Positions 45,806-55,936 are shown, counted from the first letter of the stretch. The stretch: 64,000 nucleotides of DNA from Chryseobacterium sp. LAM-KRS1 (GCF_013184525.1 NZ_JAAOIZ010000003.1:496001-560000), one strand, 5' to 3'. The notes: generated by a model from the sequence alone, not told the origin. Numbers and translations are program-made.

Positions 45806-46657
45806 ATGAAAAAATTGACATTCCTTGCCGTGATATTTTTATTTTTAGCTCTATGTGCTAATGTGTTCGGACAAACAAAATCCTATCCTTTTGAGGTTAA
45901 AAAATCAGGAAGTGGGAAACAAGCCCTGATTTTAATCCCCGGTTTTGCCTCTTCGGGAGATGTATGGAATGAAACGACCCTAAAGTTTGATAAGAATTTT
46001 ACTTGCTATACTTTAACAATGGCAGGATTCGCAGGTGCAAAGCCTCAGCCCGGCGCCAGCTTTAAAAACTGGGAAAACAAAATTGCAGAATTCATCAGTG
46101 ACCAGAGAATTGACAAGCCTGTTATCATCGGGCATAGTATGGGTGGAGGCCTTGCCCTCGCTCTGGCTGCAGATCATCCACAATTAGTGGGTAAGATTAT
46201 CGTTGTAGATGCTTTGCCGTGCTTATCGGCATTAATGAATCCTTCTTTTACATCTAAGGAAAACAATGATTGCTCTGCTACCATCAATAAAATGACAGCC
46301 ATGACAGATGATCAATTTCGTCAGATGCAGCTGAAATCTATCCCCCAGCTTTTGGCGGATACTTCCATGCAGGAAACTGTGATCGGATGGAGTCAGCAAT
46401 CAGACCGTAAGACTTTTGCAGAAATGTATTGTGACTTCTCGAATACTGACCTCCGGGAAAAAATAAAAAATATACACTGCCCTTCACTTATATTATTAGA
46501 GTCTTATTTTACTAATTTTAAACCAGCCATGGAAGATCAATATAAGAATATGAAAAATGCAAATTTACAATATGCTACTAAAGGTTTACACTTCATCATG
46601 TATGATGATAAGGAATGGTATTTCAACCAGTTGAATAACTTCTTATCTGCAAAATAA
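45806..46657 (+). CDS. Secreted alpha/beta hydrolase
   Basis: A 283-residue alpha/beta hydrolase with a signal peptide (MKKLTFLAVIFLFLALCANVFGQ). Oxyanion strand LILIPGFASSGDVW, nucleophile S111 in IGHSMGGGLA, and catalytic His near HFIMYDD. The first gene of a three-gene unit: its stop overlaps the ATG of the sigma factor (TAATG), so the hydrolase and the sigma factor are expressed together. Substrate unknown; its place in a sigma operon suggests an envelope-stress role. Confidence 0.9.
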   Translation: MKKLTFLAVIFLFLALCANVFGQTKSYPFEVKKSGSGKQALILIPGFASSGDVWNETTLKFDKNFTCYTLTMAGFAGAKPQPGASFKNWENKIAEFISDQRIDKPVIIGHSMGGGLALALAADHPQLVGKIIVVDALPCLSALMNPSFTSKENNDCSATINKMTAMTDDQFRQMQLKSIPQLLADTSMQETVIGWSQQSDRKTFAEMYCDFSNTDLREKIKNIHCPSLILLESYFTNFKPAMEDQYKNMKNANLQYATKGLHFIMYDDKEWYFNQLNNFLSAK

Positions 46658-47130
46658 TGGTATTTGAGGAAATCTACGAAGTATACTGGCAAAAAATATT
46701 CCGCCTGTGTATGGGATATGTAAACAATTCCGAATGGGCACAGGACATTGCACAAGAAACATTTATCATTGTATGGCAGCAACTTCCTAAATTCAGAAAT
46801 GAATCTTCTGTGGGAACCTGGATTTTCAGGATCGCCTCCAATAATTGCCTGCGACAGATTGAAAGGGAGAAAAGATTCACAAAAGCTGATTTACCAGGTA
46901 ATTTAGAGGAAAAGAAACAGGAATCCATGGAATCTGAAATACAACTTCTTTATAAATTCATCTCCGAATTGCCGGAAACAGACCGTATCATTATTTCTTT
47001 AGAACTGGAAGAATTAAAACAGGCCGAAATAGCCAGTATCGTGGGATTATCAGAATCCAATGTCAGGGTAAAAATCCACAGAATAAAAGAAAAATTAACT
47101 CAAAAATTCAGGGAACATGGAACCTACTAA
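46657..47130 (+). CDS. ECF RNA polymerase sigma factor
   Basis: A 157-residue group IV sigma factor: sigma-2 region (WAQDIAQETFIIVWQQLPKFRNESSVGTWIFRIASNNCLRQI, residues 28-70) and sigma-4 region (LPETDRIIISLELEELKQAEIASIVGLSESNVRVKIHRIKEKL, 107-150). It is coupled to the hydrolase by a TAATG overlap and overlaps the next gene by 14 bases. The latter is the likely anti-sigma partner. Confidence 0.95.
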   Translation: MVFEEIYEVYWQKIFRLCMGYVNNSEWAQDIAQETFIIVWQQLPKFRNESSVGTWIFRIASNNCLRQIEREKRFTKADLPGNLEEKKQESMESEIQLLYKFISELPETDRIIISLELEELKQAEIASIVGLSESNVRVKIHRIKEKLTQKFREHGTY

Positions 47131-47710
47131 TATAGATTTTAAAAATATCTGGCAACAACAAAAAGTAAATAAGCCCGACCTTAAAGATTTGCTTGCTAAA
47201 CTGGAGTCCTATAAAAGCAAAAATCTGAAAAAACTTATATTGACCAATGTAATGTTACTTTTAACCAGTATATTTATAGGTCTGATATGGTATCATTATC
47301 AACCTCAGCTACTCAGCACAAAAATCGGAATCGTACTGATTATTCTGGCAATGGTAATTTTCCTGTTTGCTTACAACAGGCTGTTTACATTCTTTTATAA
47401 AACCAACACCGACCAATCCAACAGTGACTATTTGCATAGCCTGTATGTTTTGAAAAGCAAACAGGGTTTTGTACAAACGTTCATGACCAATCTTTACTTC
47501 ACTATGTTATTGGCAGGAATCAGTCTCTACATGTATGAATACACTTCAAGGATGACAACATTTATGGCTGTTTTTGCGTATTCATTAACTTTTATATGGA
47601 TTGCCTTTAACTGGTTTTACATAAGACCTAAAACCATAAGGAAAGAACAGTCAAAACTCCATGAGCTTATTAAAAAATTCGAAGAAATCAACAAACAGCT
47701 GGTTGAATAA
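47117..47710 (+). CDS. Membrane protein, candidate anti-sigma partner
   Basis: A 197-residue protein with a cytoplasmic N-terminus of 40 residues (NIWQQQKVNKPDLKDLLAKLESYKSK) and four membrane helices (about 42-60, 69-89, 118-138 and 144-164), ending in a short coiled tail. Its start lies 14 bases before the sigma factor stop, a coupling often seen for anti-sigma factors, but the sequence has no zinc-binding ZAS motif. I infer an anti-sigma role from position and topology only. Confidence 0.68.
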   Translation: MEPTNIDFKNIWQQQKVNKPDLKDLLAKLESYKSKNLKKLILTNVMLLLTSIFIGLIWYHYQPQLLSTKIGIVLIILAMVIFLFAYNRLFTFFYKTNTDQSNSDYLHSLYVLKSKQGFVQTFMTNLYFTMLLAGISLYMYEYTSRMTTFMAVFAYSLTFIWIAFNWFYIRPKTIRKEQSKLHELIKKFEEINKQLVE

Positions 47711-47782
47711 AAATAAATCAATTAAAATATTTTCTTTCATCAGGTCTTTTGTAATTTAGCCCTGCTAAAAACAACACTCCTT

Positions 47783-48406
47783 ATGGATTTGTCAAAGAAT
47801 AAAAATCACTGGGATATAGTATACGAGACAAAAAGTCCTGATCAGGTAAGCTGGACACAGGAAAAACCTGAAATATCACTGGATTTCATTGCATCATTTG
47901 ACTTAAAAAAAGACGCTAAAATAATAGATATTGGCGGAGGTGAAAGTCGTCTTGTAGATATTTTGATTGACAGAGGATATCAGGATATCACGGTGCTAGA
48001 CATTTCTGCGAATGCATTGGAAAAGACAAAAAAGCGTTTAGGAAAGAAATCCGAAAAAGTGAAATTTATTGTTACGGACATTACTAAATTCGAACCTGAA
48101 TTCCAATATGATCTTTGGCACGACAGGGCCACATTTCATTTTTTAACCGAAGAAGAACAAATCTCCAGCTATCTGAATATTGCAGGGAAAAGCATAAAAG
48201 GATTTATGGTGTTAGGAACTTTTTCAAAAAACGGACCTACAAAATGCAGTGGTCTGGAGATTAAGCAATACGATGAGGAGTCCATGGAAAAGCAGTTCGC
48301 CAACCATTTCGAAAAGATACAGTGTATTTCATCAGATCATACAACTCCTTTTGACACGATTCAAAATTTCACATTCTGTAGTTTTAAAAAAAAGATCCCC
48401 TATTGA
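47783..48406 (+). CDS. Class I SAM-dependent methyltransferase
   Basis: A 207-residue Rossmann-fold methyltransferase. Motif I is IIDIGGGESRLVDIL near 51-65, the acidic post-I strand is DITVLDISANAL near 74-85, and YDLWHDRATFHFL is near 110-123. Relatives include thiopurine- and tellurite-resistance-type methyltransferases; the substrate is not readable. It lies in a small gap between the sigma operon and the patatin gene and ends shortly before a terminator. Confidence 0.88.
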   Translation: MDLSKNKNHWDIVYETKSPDQVSWTQEKPEISLDFIASFDLKKDAKIIDIGGGESRLVDILIDRGYQDITVLDISANALEKTKKRLGKKSEKVKFIVTDITKFEPEFQYDLWHDRATFHFLTEEEQISSYLNIAGKSIKGFMVLGTFSKNGPTKCSGLEIKQYDEESMEKQFANHFEKIQCISSDHTTPFDTIQNFTFCSFKKKIPY

Positions 48407-48416
48407 AATCCTTAAT

Positions 48417-48436
48417 AGACCCCGATGGTCTTTTTT
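48417..48436 (+). terminator. Terminator before the patatin gene
   Basis: AGACC / GGTCT arms around a five-base loop followed by six T. Confidence 0.75.
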
Positions 48437-48461
48437 GCTAATTTGAAGTAAGCCTATTAAA

Positions 48462-50825
48462 ATGAAAAATTTTCTCACTGTCTTTCTTATATGCATATTT
48501 TGTTTATTTTCTGCACAAGACACCATAAAGAAAATGCCTCCCATGACAAAAGACACAAAGTTTGGGTTAGCGCTTAGCGGAGGTGGTGCCAAGGGCTTTG
48601 CGCATCTGGGAATTTTAAAAACAATAGATTCACTAGGGATTAAAATAGATTATATTACCGGAACCAGTATGGGTGGAATTCTCGGTGGATTATATGCTAT
48701 GGGATATAATGGTGAAGAATTGAAAAAAATGGTGTACGGCATGAACTGGAAAAGGATCCTTAGTAACAAAATCCCCTACAACAAGGTCAATATCAGCGAA
48801 AAAGATGAGTACAATAAATATATTCTTGAATTTCCGGTAAACGATGGCCGGCCTTCTCTACCGGGATCCTTTATAGAAGGGCAATATATGGGTGAAGTTC
48901 TCAATACATTAACGTTTCCGGCAAAACATATTAACGATTTCAGTAAGCTTCCTATTCCTGTTCAACTTACATCATCCGATATTGTGAATGGTGGATTGGT
49001 TATGCAGAAAAAAGGTTCTCTTGCACTGGCTATTCGTTCTACCTTAGCCATACCTGCCGCATTCGCACCGGTTTATATTGATGGAAAACTTCTTGTAGAT
49101 GGTGGCCTCGACCGTAATTTTCCGGTAAAGGAAGTAAAAGATATGGGAGCTGATTATATTATCGGAGGCTATACAGGATTCAGGCTTTTCACAAAAGATG
49201 AGATCAAAAATCCGATGAAAATGATCTATCAGACACATGCATTCCATTCTGTACAGGATTTTAATGAACAAAAGAAGATGTCGGATATCATGGTGGATTT
49301 TGTAACTCCACTTAATGATTACACCACTAAAGACTTCAGAAAATACAAGGAAATCATAAAAATAGGAGAAGCAGAAGCTAAAAGACACCTTCCGGAATTT
49401 ATAGCCTTAGCCAACGAGCAACGCAGATTGGGAATTACTTATGAGCACAAACTTGTTGAAGAGGTTAAAAAACCGACCATACAGTTTACTTATAGTGAAG
49501 ATAATGGTACACCCATCACTAATCCGTCCGAGATTGAAACTATTAAAAACCTGATGGGATTAAAGGAGGGTATATATTACGATGCCAAAACAGTAAATGC
49601 TGCTATCGACAAGGTTTTTGGAATTCGACAGTATGACAGGGTGTATTATACTTACACAGATTCGGAAAACGGTTTAATTATGAACATTTTCGTAAAGAGA
49701 TCCACACCAAGCATGCTTAAATTAGCCCTACACTATGATAATGAACAATCCGTAGGGATCATCCTGAATTATACCTACCGGGATTATGCAGAAGCAAAAT
49801 TCCGGGCCACAGCAACTGTAGATATTTCGGAACGTTTCAAGGCCCGTTTGCAGTTCCAGAAATTCCTGGATACGGATTACCGCTGGTGGTTAAGTACAGA
49901 AGGAAATATTTCCTTTCTTAAAAGTAACGACCTCCTGTTGAGATTCTCAGAAAACAATGATGTTGAAAATAATTTATTTTTCCCCAACTATATTTACAGA
50001 AGCATTAAAGCAAATACAGCGGTCAATTATTCTATTCATCCGAATACGATGGCTTCATTCGGATTAGAATTCAACGCTGAAAAATTAAACCGGTCTGTAG
50101 ACAGGATTAGCCAGACCTTTACTGACCTGTACAGTAAAAAGGTATATTATCATACCAATCTTGATCTGTATTTTAAATTCAATCAAAACAGCTTCAATAC
50201 CAGATATTATCCTACTTCAGGAAACAATTTTCAGTTTATAACGAAATATTATTTTGGAGATCAATACAACCTTTATGATCTGAAAGAAATACAACCTACA
50301 CTCTATGAATACTTAAATCCCGGGGCTGAAGGATATTATAAACCCAAGAACCTGATCACATTAACGCTCAATGAAAATTATATTATTCCAATCAATAAAA
50401 AGGTATCTGTTAAGGCAAATGCTTTTTTAGGAACCAACTTCTCTCCTCAAACTCTTGGATCTTCAGAGGGTATCCCTTATCTTTTTCTCAATCAGAAATT
50501 CAATCTGGGAGGAAGTGAATATAATTTTGACGGAATGAATCCTGAATTTAACGGGTTCAGGCAAAAAGAAGTTCCTATAAATTCCGTTGCCAAGCTAGGA
50601 CTTGAGGTTCAGTACCGGATTTATCACAGGATTTTCCTCACACCCTCTTTTCACTATGCTGCAATAAGTGACAAGCTATCCCCTTTCAAGAGCAATTCCA
50701 AACTTATTGGTTATGGACTTAATCTGGGATATGAATCAATTTTAGGTCCCATTAACGTAAATATATCCAGAAACGATGCACTTAATTTCTGGCGGGCTTA
50801 TTTTAGTATCGGATTTAAATTCTGA
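48462..50825 (+). CDS. Patatin-like phospholipase fused to a surface-antigen-type barrel
   Basis: The 787-residue protein starts with a signal peptide (MKNFLTVFLICIFCLFSAQ). Residues 25-320 are a patatin domain with GGGAKG oxyanion loop (FGLALSGGGAKGFAHLG), nucleophile S69 in GTSMGG and acid D213 in DGG. A POTRA-like spacer follows, then a D15/BamA-like barrel (about 420-787) with the last strand FWRAYFSIGFKF. This looks like an autotransporter of the PlpD type, in which the barrel holds the lipase at the outer membrane. Substrate and exact topology are not known. Confidence 0.93.
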   Translation: MKNFLTVFLICIFCLFSAQDTIKKMPPMTKDTKFGLALSGGGAKGFAHLGILKTIDSLGIKIDYITGTSMGGILGGLYAMGYNGEELKKMVYGMNWKRILSNKIPYNKVNISEKDEYNKYILEFPVNDGRPSLPGSFIEGQYMGEVLNTLTFPAKHINDFSKLPIPVQLTSSDIVNGGLVMQKKGSLALAIRSTLAIPAAFAPVYIDGKLLVDGGLDRNFPVKEVKDMGADYIIGGYTGFRLFTKDEIKNPMKMIYQTHAFHSVQDFNEQKKMSDIMVDFVTPLNDYTTKDFRKYKEIIKIGEAEAKRHLPEFIALANEQRRLGITYEHKLVEEVKKPTIQFTYSEDNGTPITNPSEIETIKNLMGLKEGIYYDAKTVNAAIDKVFGIRQYDRVYYTYTDSENGLIMNIFVKRSTPSMLKLALHYDNEQSVGIILNYTYRDYAEAKFRATATVDISERFKARLQFQKFLDTDYRWWLSTEGNISFLKSNDLLLRFSENNDVENNLFFPNYIYRSIKANTAVNYSIHPNTMASFGLEFNAEKLNRSVDRISQTFTDLYSKKVYYHTNLDLYFKFNQNSFNTRYYPTSGNNFQFITKYYFGDQYNLYDLKEIQPTLYEYLNPGAEGYYKPKNLITLTLNENYIIPINKKVSVKANAFLGTNFSPQTLGSSEGIPYLFLNQKFNLGGSEYNFDGMNPEFNGFRQKEVPINSVAKLGLEVQYRIYHRIFLTPSFHYAAISDKLSPFKSNSKLIGYGLNLGYESILGPINVNISRNDALNFWRAYFSIGFKF

Positions 50826-51005
50826 TTTGTATCCACAAAATAATAATGGACGATGAAATTAAAGAAATAGGCTATTGTGAAATATTCAACATCATCTTTT
50901 TCGAATCCTTCAAGGTCTTTATAAACGCCTTAAATTATTTCCCATACTATTGATATTTTTGTTTATTTTTAATATGATTATATTAAAACCACTAACAATT
51001 ATATT

Positions 51006-52784
51006 ATGAAAAAAGTACTACTAGCTATTATTTTAGGCTCTTCATGCAGCCAGTTTTACGCTCAAAAAACTGATTTAATAGAATGCGGTACCGACGAATT
51101 AATGCGAAAACATTATGAACGGCATCCCGAAGAAAAGGCTCGGGATGATGCTTTTAACTTAGAGTTATCCAAACTGATTAAAAGTGGAAAACTAGCATCT
51201 ACCCTTAATAAGAATCAGGTATATGAAATTCCCGTTGTTGTCCATGTTGTAGGGGACGGAAGCGCGGTCGGAACAGTAAACAACAAGTCGGATGCCGACA
51301 TTATTGCATGGGTTAATTACACTAACGGAGTATTTTCCGGAAGTTCTTCAAGCGGCATGTCATCATCCAGTGCCATACTCCCTGTAAAATTTGTTTTTGC
51401 GAAAATCAGTCCCACCTGTACAGCGACCAACGGGATCAACAGGATCAATGCTTCCCATCTTCCAAAATATGTAAGCGGTGGTGTAAACAATGACAATACG
51501 ACCAATGCTGTAACGGCATCCGAAATTACAGCCCTGGGAATGTGGGATACCAGTAAGTATTATAATATTTATGTGGTAAAAAAGTTAGCCTCTAATTCAG
51601 GGACCCTTAATGGCTTTGCCTATTACCCGGGTGGCAGCAATGATTATGCATTTATGTCTACAAGCGCATCATCTGTAAATGCGCAAACACTGGCACATGA
51701 ATTCGGACATGCGTTAGGACTCCGTCACACCCACGAAGGATTCAACGACTCTACCGGGGCCTGTCCTGCTAATACCGATTGTACATTACAAGGAGATCTG
51801 GTATGCGATACAGAACCCATGAAAAGCCTTTATCACTCTTCCGTTCCCTATACATGTCAGACCGGTCAGATCAACCCATGTACAAGCGTTACCTATGCAG
51901 GAGGTGAAAGGAATGTAATGTCTTATACTTTTTGTTTCAGAGATCTCTTTACCCCGGGACAGTCCGACAGAGCTACAGCCCAGCTTTTACAGTACAGACA
52001 ATCTTTAATCAATTCTCCGGTCGCAAGTAGCACTACACCTAACAACAATACATCTTTAACCACAGCTTGCACCCCAACAACAATAACGAATCCAGGAAAT
52101 TATAACATAGGAATCACTTCTGTCAAATTTGGAAACATTAATAATTATTCAACCAATTACAAGGCTGCCACTAATAATTTCTACGAAAATTTTACGGGAA
52201 ATTATTGCCTGGGAATTTCCAAAACCACAATACCTTCAGGCACCTCAACGACCCTTACCATTACTCCCGGAACAAACAATCCTCATATTATAAAAGCATA
52301 CATCGATTACAACAACGATGGACAATTTAATGAAACAACGGAGCTGGTTCTGAACCAAAGCAATATAGCAGCAGGTTCCACTGCAACAGCATCAGTAACT
52401 CCACCTTCAAATGCTGTAGCCAATACTCCTTTAAGAATGAGGGTAATTGGTGAATATAACGGAACAACCGTTACCGCTTGTTATACTCCTAAATACGGAC
52501 AGATAGAAGATTATTCAGTGATCATTGAACCAAGAACCCTGTCCGCTAAAAATGCAATTGAAAACAAAACCTTTATTACACAGGCAGAAAATTCAGTGTA
52601 CATAAAAAGTGACCTGCAAATTACCTCGCTGGTAATCTATGATGCCTCAGGAAGAATTCTGGTGAACCAAACCAATATGAAATCTACAGAAATTACCGCT
52701 CCATTAAATGCCAAAAATGTAGTAGTAACAGTCCGGGCAACATTGGAAAACGGAAAAGTGATCACCCAAAAACTAAAATTCTAA
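51006..52784 (+). CDS. Secreted M43 (pappalysin-like) zinc protease with GEVED and type IX tail
   Basis: A 592-residue protease. It has a signal peptide (MKKVLLAIILGSSCSQFYAQ), a short pro-region, and the metzincin motif HEFGHALGLRHTHE starting at H231, with a Met-turn like VMSYTFC near 300. Residues about 375-510 include IDYNNDGQFNETTELVL, a GEVED-type domain, and the last 80 residues (SLVIYDASGRILVNQT...) form a type IX sorting domain. It is a single-gene transcript with TATTTTTG at 50954-50961 as -7 box and a terminator after the stop. Confidence 0.94.
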   Translation: MKKVLLAIILGSSCSQFYAQKTDLIECGTDELMRKHYERHPEEKARDDAFNLELSKLIKSGKLASTLNKNQVYEIPVVVHVVGDGSAVGTVNNKSDADIIAWVNYTNGVFSGSSSSGMSSSSAILPVKFVFAKISPTCTATNGINRINASHLPKYVSGGVNNDNTTNAVTASEITALGMWDTSKYYNIYVVKKLASNSGTLNGFAYYPGGSNDYAFMSTSASSVNAQTLAHEFGHALGLRHTHEGFNDSTGACPANTDCTLQGDLVCDTEPMKSLYHSSVPYTCQTGQINPCTSVTYAGGERNVMSYTFCFRDLFTPGQSDRATAQLLQYRQSLINSPVASSTTPNNNTSLTTACTPTTITNPGNYNIGITSVKFGNINNYSTNYKAATNNFYENFTGNYCLGISKTTIPSGTSTTLTITPGTNNPHIIKAYIDYNNDGQFNETTELVLNQSNIAAGSTATASVTPPSNAVANTPLRMRVIGEYNGTTVTACYTPKYGQIEDYSVIIEPRTLSAKNAIENKTFITQAENSVYIKSDLQITSLVIYDASGRILVNQTNMKSTEITAPLNAKNVVVTVRATLENGKVITQKLKF

Positions 52785-52790
52785 AAACAA

Positions 52791-52820
52791 AAAAGAGAGC
52801 AACTTCAGCTCTCTTTTTTA
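52791..52820. terminator. Bidirectional terminator
   Basis: Arms AAAAGAGAGC / GCTCTCTTTT (52791-52817) with A and T flanks end both the M43 protease and the convergent ABC exporter. Confidence 0.85.
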
Positions 52821-52842
52821 TTTCTGTTATCTATGACGATTA

Positions 52843-54606
52843 TTATTTTGACGCCCGGTTTTCTTCTTCCATTTCTACTTCATGTCTCAGCTGTGCTTTA
52901 TACAATGTGGAATAATACCCATTTTGATCAAGCAACTCCAAATGCTTTCCTTCTTCTACAATTTTACCATGTTCCATTACGATAATCTTATCCGCTTTTT
53001 CAATGGTTGAAAGCCTGTGTGCAATAATAATCGAAGTCCTGTTTTTCGTGATTTTCTCCGTAGCCCTCTGAATCAGTTTTTCACTTTCATGATCAATTGA
53101 AGAGGTAGCTTCATCCAGGATCAAAATTTTCGGATCGGACAGATAAGCTCTTAAGAAAGACAATAACTGCCTTTGCCCTAATGAGATCGACGAGCCTCTT
53201 TCACTGACTACATAATCATAACCACCCGGAAGCTGCTGAATGAATTCATCCACTTCAATTTCTCTGGCCCCTGCTTTTATTTTATCCAGGGTAATACTTT
53301 CATCTCCAAAAGAGAGATTTTCAAAGATACTTCCATGGAAAAGGAAAACATCTTGTAATACCACCCCAATATGACTTCTGAGATTATATAATTCATAATC
53401 TTTCAGCTCTACATCATCAATAAAAATCTCTCCGGAATTGATATCATACAGCCTCGTGATCAGACTGATGATCGTAGATTTACCTGCTCCTGTAGCTCCC
53501 ACAATAGCAACTGTTTCTCCCGGATTCACTTTGAAATTGATTCCTTTCAGTACTTCCTGCTTTTCATCGTAAGCAAAACGAACATCCCTGAATTCAATTT
53601 TACCATTGAAGTGATCTTTTTTTACTGTTCCGTGATTAGGCATCGCATAATCCTCATCCATTAATCCCAGTACCCTTTCTGCACCTACAATTCCACGCTG
53701 GATATTATTAAATCGGTCTGCGATCTGGCGTAAAGGTCTGATCAGCATTGAAATATACTGGATAAAAGCAATAACCACCCCCGCACTAATGGTAATATAT
53801 CCTCCATAGAAAAGGATAAACCCAATAAATAGGGACGAAATAAGTTCTACTACAGGAAAAAATAATGAAAAGATAAAAACGGTTTTCAGCAATGCAGCCT
53901 TCAGGGTAATATTGATATCATCAAACTTTTTAAATTCAGCTTCCTGTCTGTTGAACACCTGTATAATTGGCATTCCGGCTAATCTTTCCTGAACAAAGGA
54001 ATTCTGATTCGCCGTCCAGGTTCTTTCATCTCCAAATGCTTTTTTCAGCCTCTTTTGAAAAAAACGGGTAATAACCACCATCAAAGGAAGTATAGCCAGT
54101 GTAATATAGCTCAGATGAACATTAGTACTGAACATCATCACTAATACAAAGACGATTCTCAAAATATCCCCGAAAACCATAAGGAATCCGTCCGTATAAA
54201 CTGTAGCAATGGTTTCCACATCCCCAACGGCACGTGTTACCAGTTGTCCTATAGGTGTTTTATCAAAAAATGATGTCCTGAAATAAATAAGTTTAGAATA
54301 CAACCTCTCTCTGATATCCCTGATTACATTCTGAGAAATATAATTGGAGAAATAGACCAGGAAAAAGTTTAAAACAGTTTCTGCAACAACCAATCCTACC
54401 AAAATGTAGATATGCTTCATCATCAGAGCTTTATCCTGCAGCCTGGTGATATCATTATCTACAACCTCCATGGTAAGGTAAGGCCTGTAAGTAGAAACGA
54501 TGGATAGTAAAACGGAAATGATTAAAGTAAGGATAAACCAGGACCGGAATTTCATTCCGATAAAGAAAAGCCTTTTAATAATTCCCCAGGTATCTTGTTT
54601 TTTCAT
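52843..54606 (-). CDS. ABC exporter, fused permease and ATPase
   Basis: A 587-residue ABC transporter half-molecule with six membrane helices in the first 330 residues, followed by an ATPase domain: Walker A GATGAGKST (near 370), Q-loop, signature SLGQRQ, Walker B ILILDEATSSID and switch His in IIIAHRLST. Such half-transporters work as homodimers, exporting lipids, drugs or peptides. No C39 peptidase domain is present, so it is not the expected exporter of the double-glycine peptides. Confidence 0.95.
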   Translation of the reverse strand: MKKQDTWGIIKRLFFIGMKFRSWFILTLIISVLLSIVSTYRPYLTMEVVDNDITRLQDKALMMKHIYILVGLVVAETVLNFFLVYFSNYISQNVIRDIRERLYSKLIYFRTSFFDKTPIGQLVTRAVGDVETIATVYTDGFLMVFGDILRIVFVLVMMFSTNVHLSYITLAILPLMVVITRFFQKRLKKAFGDERTWTANQNSFVQERLAGMPIIQVFNRQEAEFKKFDDINITLKAALLKTVFIFSLFFPVVELISSLFIGFILFYGGYITISAGVVIAFIQYISMLIRPLRQIADRFNNIQRGIVGAERVLGLMDEDYAMPNHGTVKKDHFNGKIEFRDVRFAYDEKQEVLKGINFKVNPGETVAIVGATGAGKSTIISLITRLYDINSGEIFIDDVELKDYELYNLRSHIGVVLQDVFLFHGSIFENLSFGDESITLDKIKAGAREIEVDEFIQQLPGGYDYVVSERGSSISLGQRQLLSFLRAYLSDPKILILDEATSSIDHESEKLIQRATEKITKNRTSIIIAHRLSTIEKADKIIVMEHGKIVEEGKHLELLDQNGYYSTLYKAQLRHEVEMEEENRASK

Positions 54607-54754
54607 TGTACAAATTGAAAGAAAAGAATTAAATAAATTCCATGCAAAAATAACACTTTATAATTTGAAAGCGAGAACAACTTATCCAAATACCAATAGA
54701 AAATAACGGATATTAATTATTTAAAATATGAATATCCTATTGTTATACATTTTC

Positions 54755-55087
54755 TTAGCTACCTATCTCCTCAATTTCCAGGCTTGGTTTATGGATGGTT
54801 TCTTTTGTAAACTTTTTTTCAAGAAACTGGTAAATTCCCCACACAACAGCTATTGCACATAGCCAGCTTATTACATTCACGAGGCTATATCCGGTATAAT
54901 CGTTATCCTGTAAAGAACCTGGGTTAGTAAGTGCGATATAGAAACCATAGCAAAATAAAAACGCAACCTGAAACCCCAGATAGATCCCTATACCCAACAG
55001 TCCAAAATGCCATTTGGTTTTCCCAAATCTTTCTGCCAGTGCAGCATAGTATCTGTACGCTCCAATCAGGATAAAAATAGACATCAT
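54755..55087 (-). CDS. Three-helix membrane protein, function unknown
   Basis: A 110-residue protein with three hydrophobic segments (about 1-16, 29-52 and 66-84) and a charged tail (KKFTKETIHKPSLEIEEIGS). I recognise no family. It is 23 bases after truA on the same strand, so they may share a transcript, but this says little about its role. Confidence 0.65.
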   Translation of the reverse strand: MMSIFILIGAYRYYAALAERFGKTKWHFGLLGIGIYLGFQVAFLFCYGFYIALTNPGSLQDNDYTGYSLVNVISWLCAIAVVWGIYQFLEKKFTKETIHKPSLEIEEIGS

Positions 55088-55110
55088 AATGATTATAGTT
55101 TTTTGTTTTT

Positions 55111-55902
55111 TTAAAATTCATACCCTACATCTACGAGAAATAATCCTTGTGCCGGAGCAGAAGTGCCGGCCGAATTACGGTTTTTATTTTCAATAACTTT
55201 TCTCAGATCTTCGGGCTTCATTTTTCCTGCACCGATTTCCACCATTGTCCCCACGATTGCCCGTACCATATTCCTGAGAAAACGGTTGGCAGAAACGGTA
55301 AATTTAAGTTCGCTTCCTTCCTGTTCCCACTCTGCTTTGTAAATACGGCAGATATTGGTCTTATTATCCGTTTTCAATTTGGCAAAACTCGTAAAATCCT
55401 CATACTCGAATAAAATTTTACAGGCTTCATTCATTGCATCGATACTCAAAGGTCTTTTCCAATGTTGCCATGCAGATTCCAGTGTAAATGGATTTTTTTC
55501 TAAAGAAATATAATATTCGTATGTTCTGTAGGTGGCATCAAACCGGGCATGAAAATCATCTTTTACAGGAAAAATCCTTTTAACAGCAATATCAGGCGGA
55601 AGAAAGCTGTTCAGCCTGTGACTGAGCTGATCATTAAAAGCCACCTGGGTATCAAAGTGGGCGAATATTTTTTTTGCGTGAACACCGGTATCCGTCCTTC
55701 CGGCTCCTGTAATTTTAATCTCTTCCCGTAAAATAGTGGATAGTGCTTTTTCCAATTCTTCCTGTACAGAATTGGCGTCCGGCTGGATCTGATAACCGAA
55801 ATAATTTTTACCGTTGTAAGAAAACTCTATAAAGTACCTCAATGTAGTATAATAACTCCACAAAAATACTTTAATTTTATGAAATATTTGTTGAAAAGTC
55901 AT
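55111..55902 (-). CDS. truA: tRNA pseudouridine synthase A
   Basis: TruA makes pseudouridine at positions 38-40 in the anticodon arm. The sequence has LRYFIEFSYNGKNYFGYQIQ, catalytic D71 in GAGRTDTGVHA, RNRNSAG-like C-terminal end and the FTSFAKLKTDNKTNICRI segment. With the ATG at 55902 the protein has 263 residues. Family members normally start at the RYF segment, so the true start could be the TTG at 55840-55842, 60 bases inward. Confidence 0.95.
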   Translation of the reverse strand: MTFQQIFHKIKVFLWSYYTTLRYFIEFSYNGKNYFGYQIQPDANSVQEELEKALSTILREEIKITGAGRTDTGVHAKKIFAHFDTQVAFNDQLSHRLNSFLPPDIAVKRIFPVKDDFHARFDATYRTYEYYISLEKNPFTLESAWQHWKRPLSIDAMNEACKILFEYEDFTSFAKLKTDNKTNICRIYKAEWEQEGSELKFTVSANRFLRNMVRAIVGTMVEIGAGKMKPEDLRKVIENKNRNSAGTSAPAQGLFLVDVGYEF

Positions 55903-55936
55903 TGAGAATATTCAGCCAAATCCTCTTAAAAATTAC

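Noticed and set aside
52843..54606. The ABC exporter as transporter of the double-glycine peptides
   Set aside because: It lacks the N-terminal C39 peptidase domain needed to cut such leaders, and lies far from all three peptide genes.
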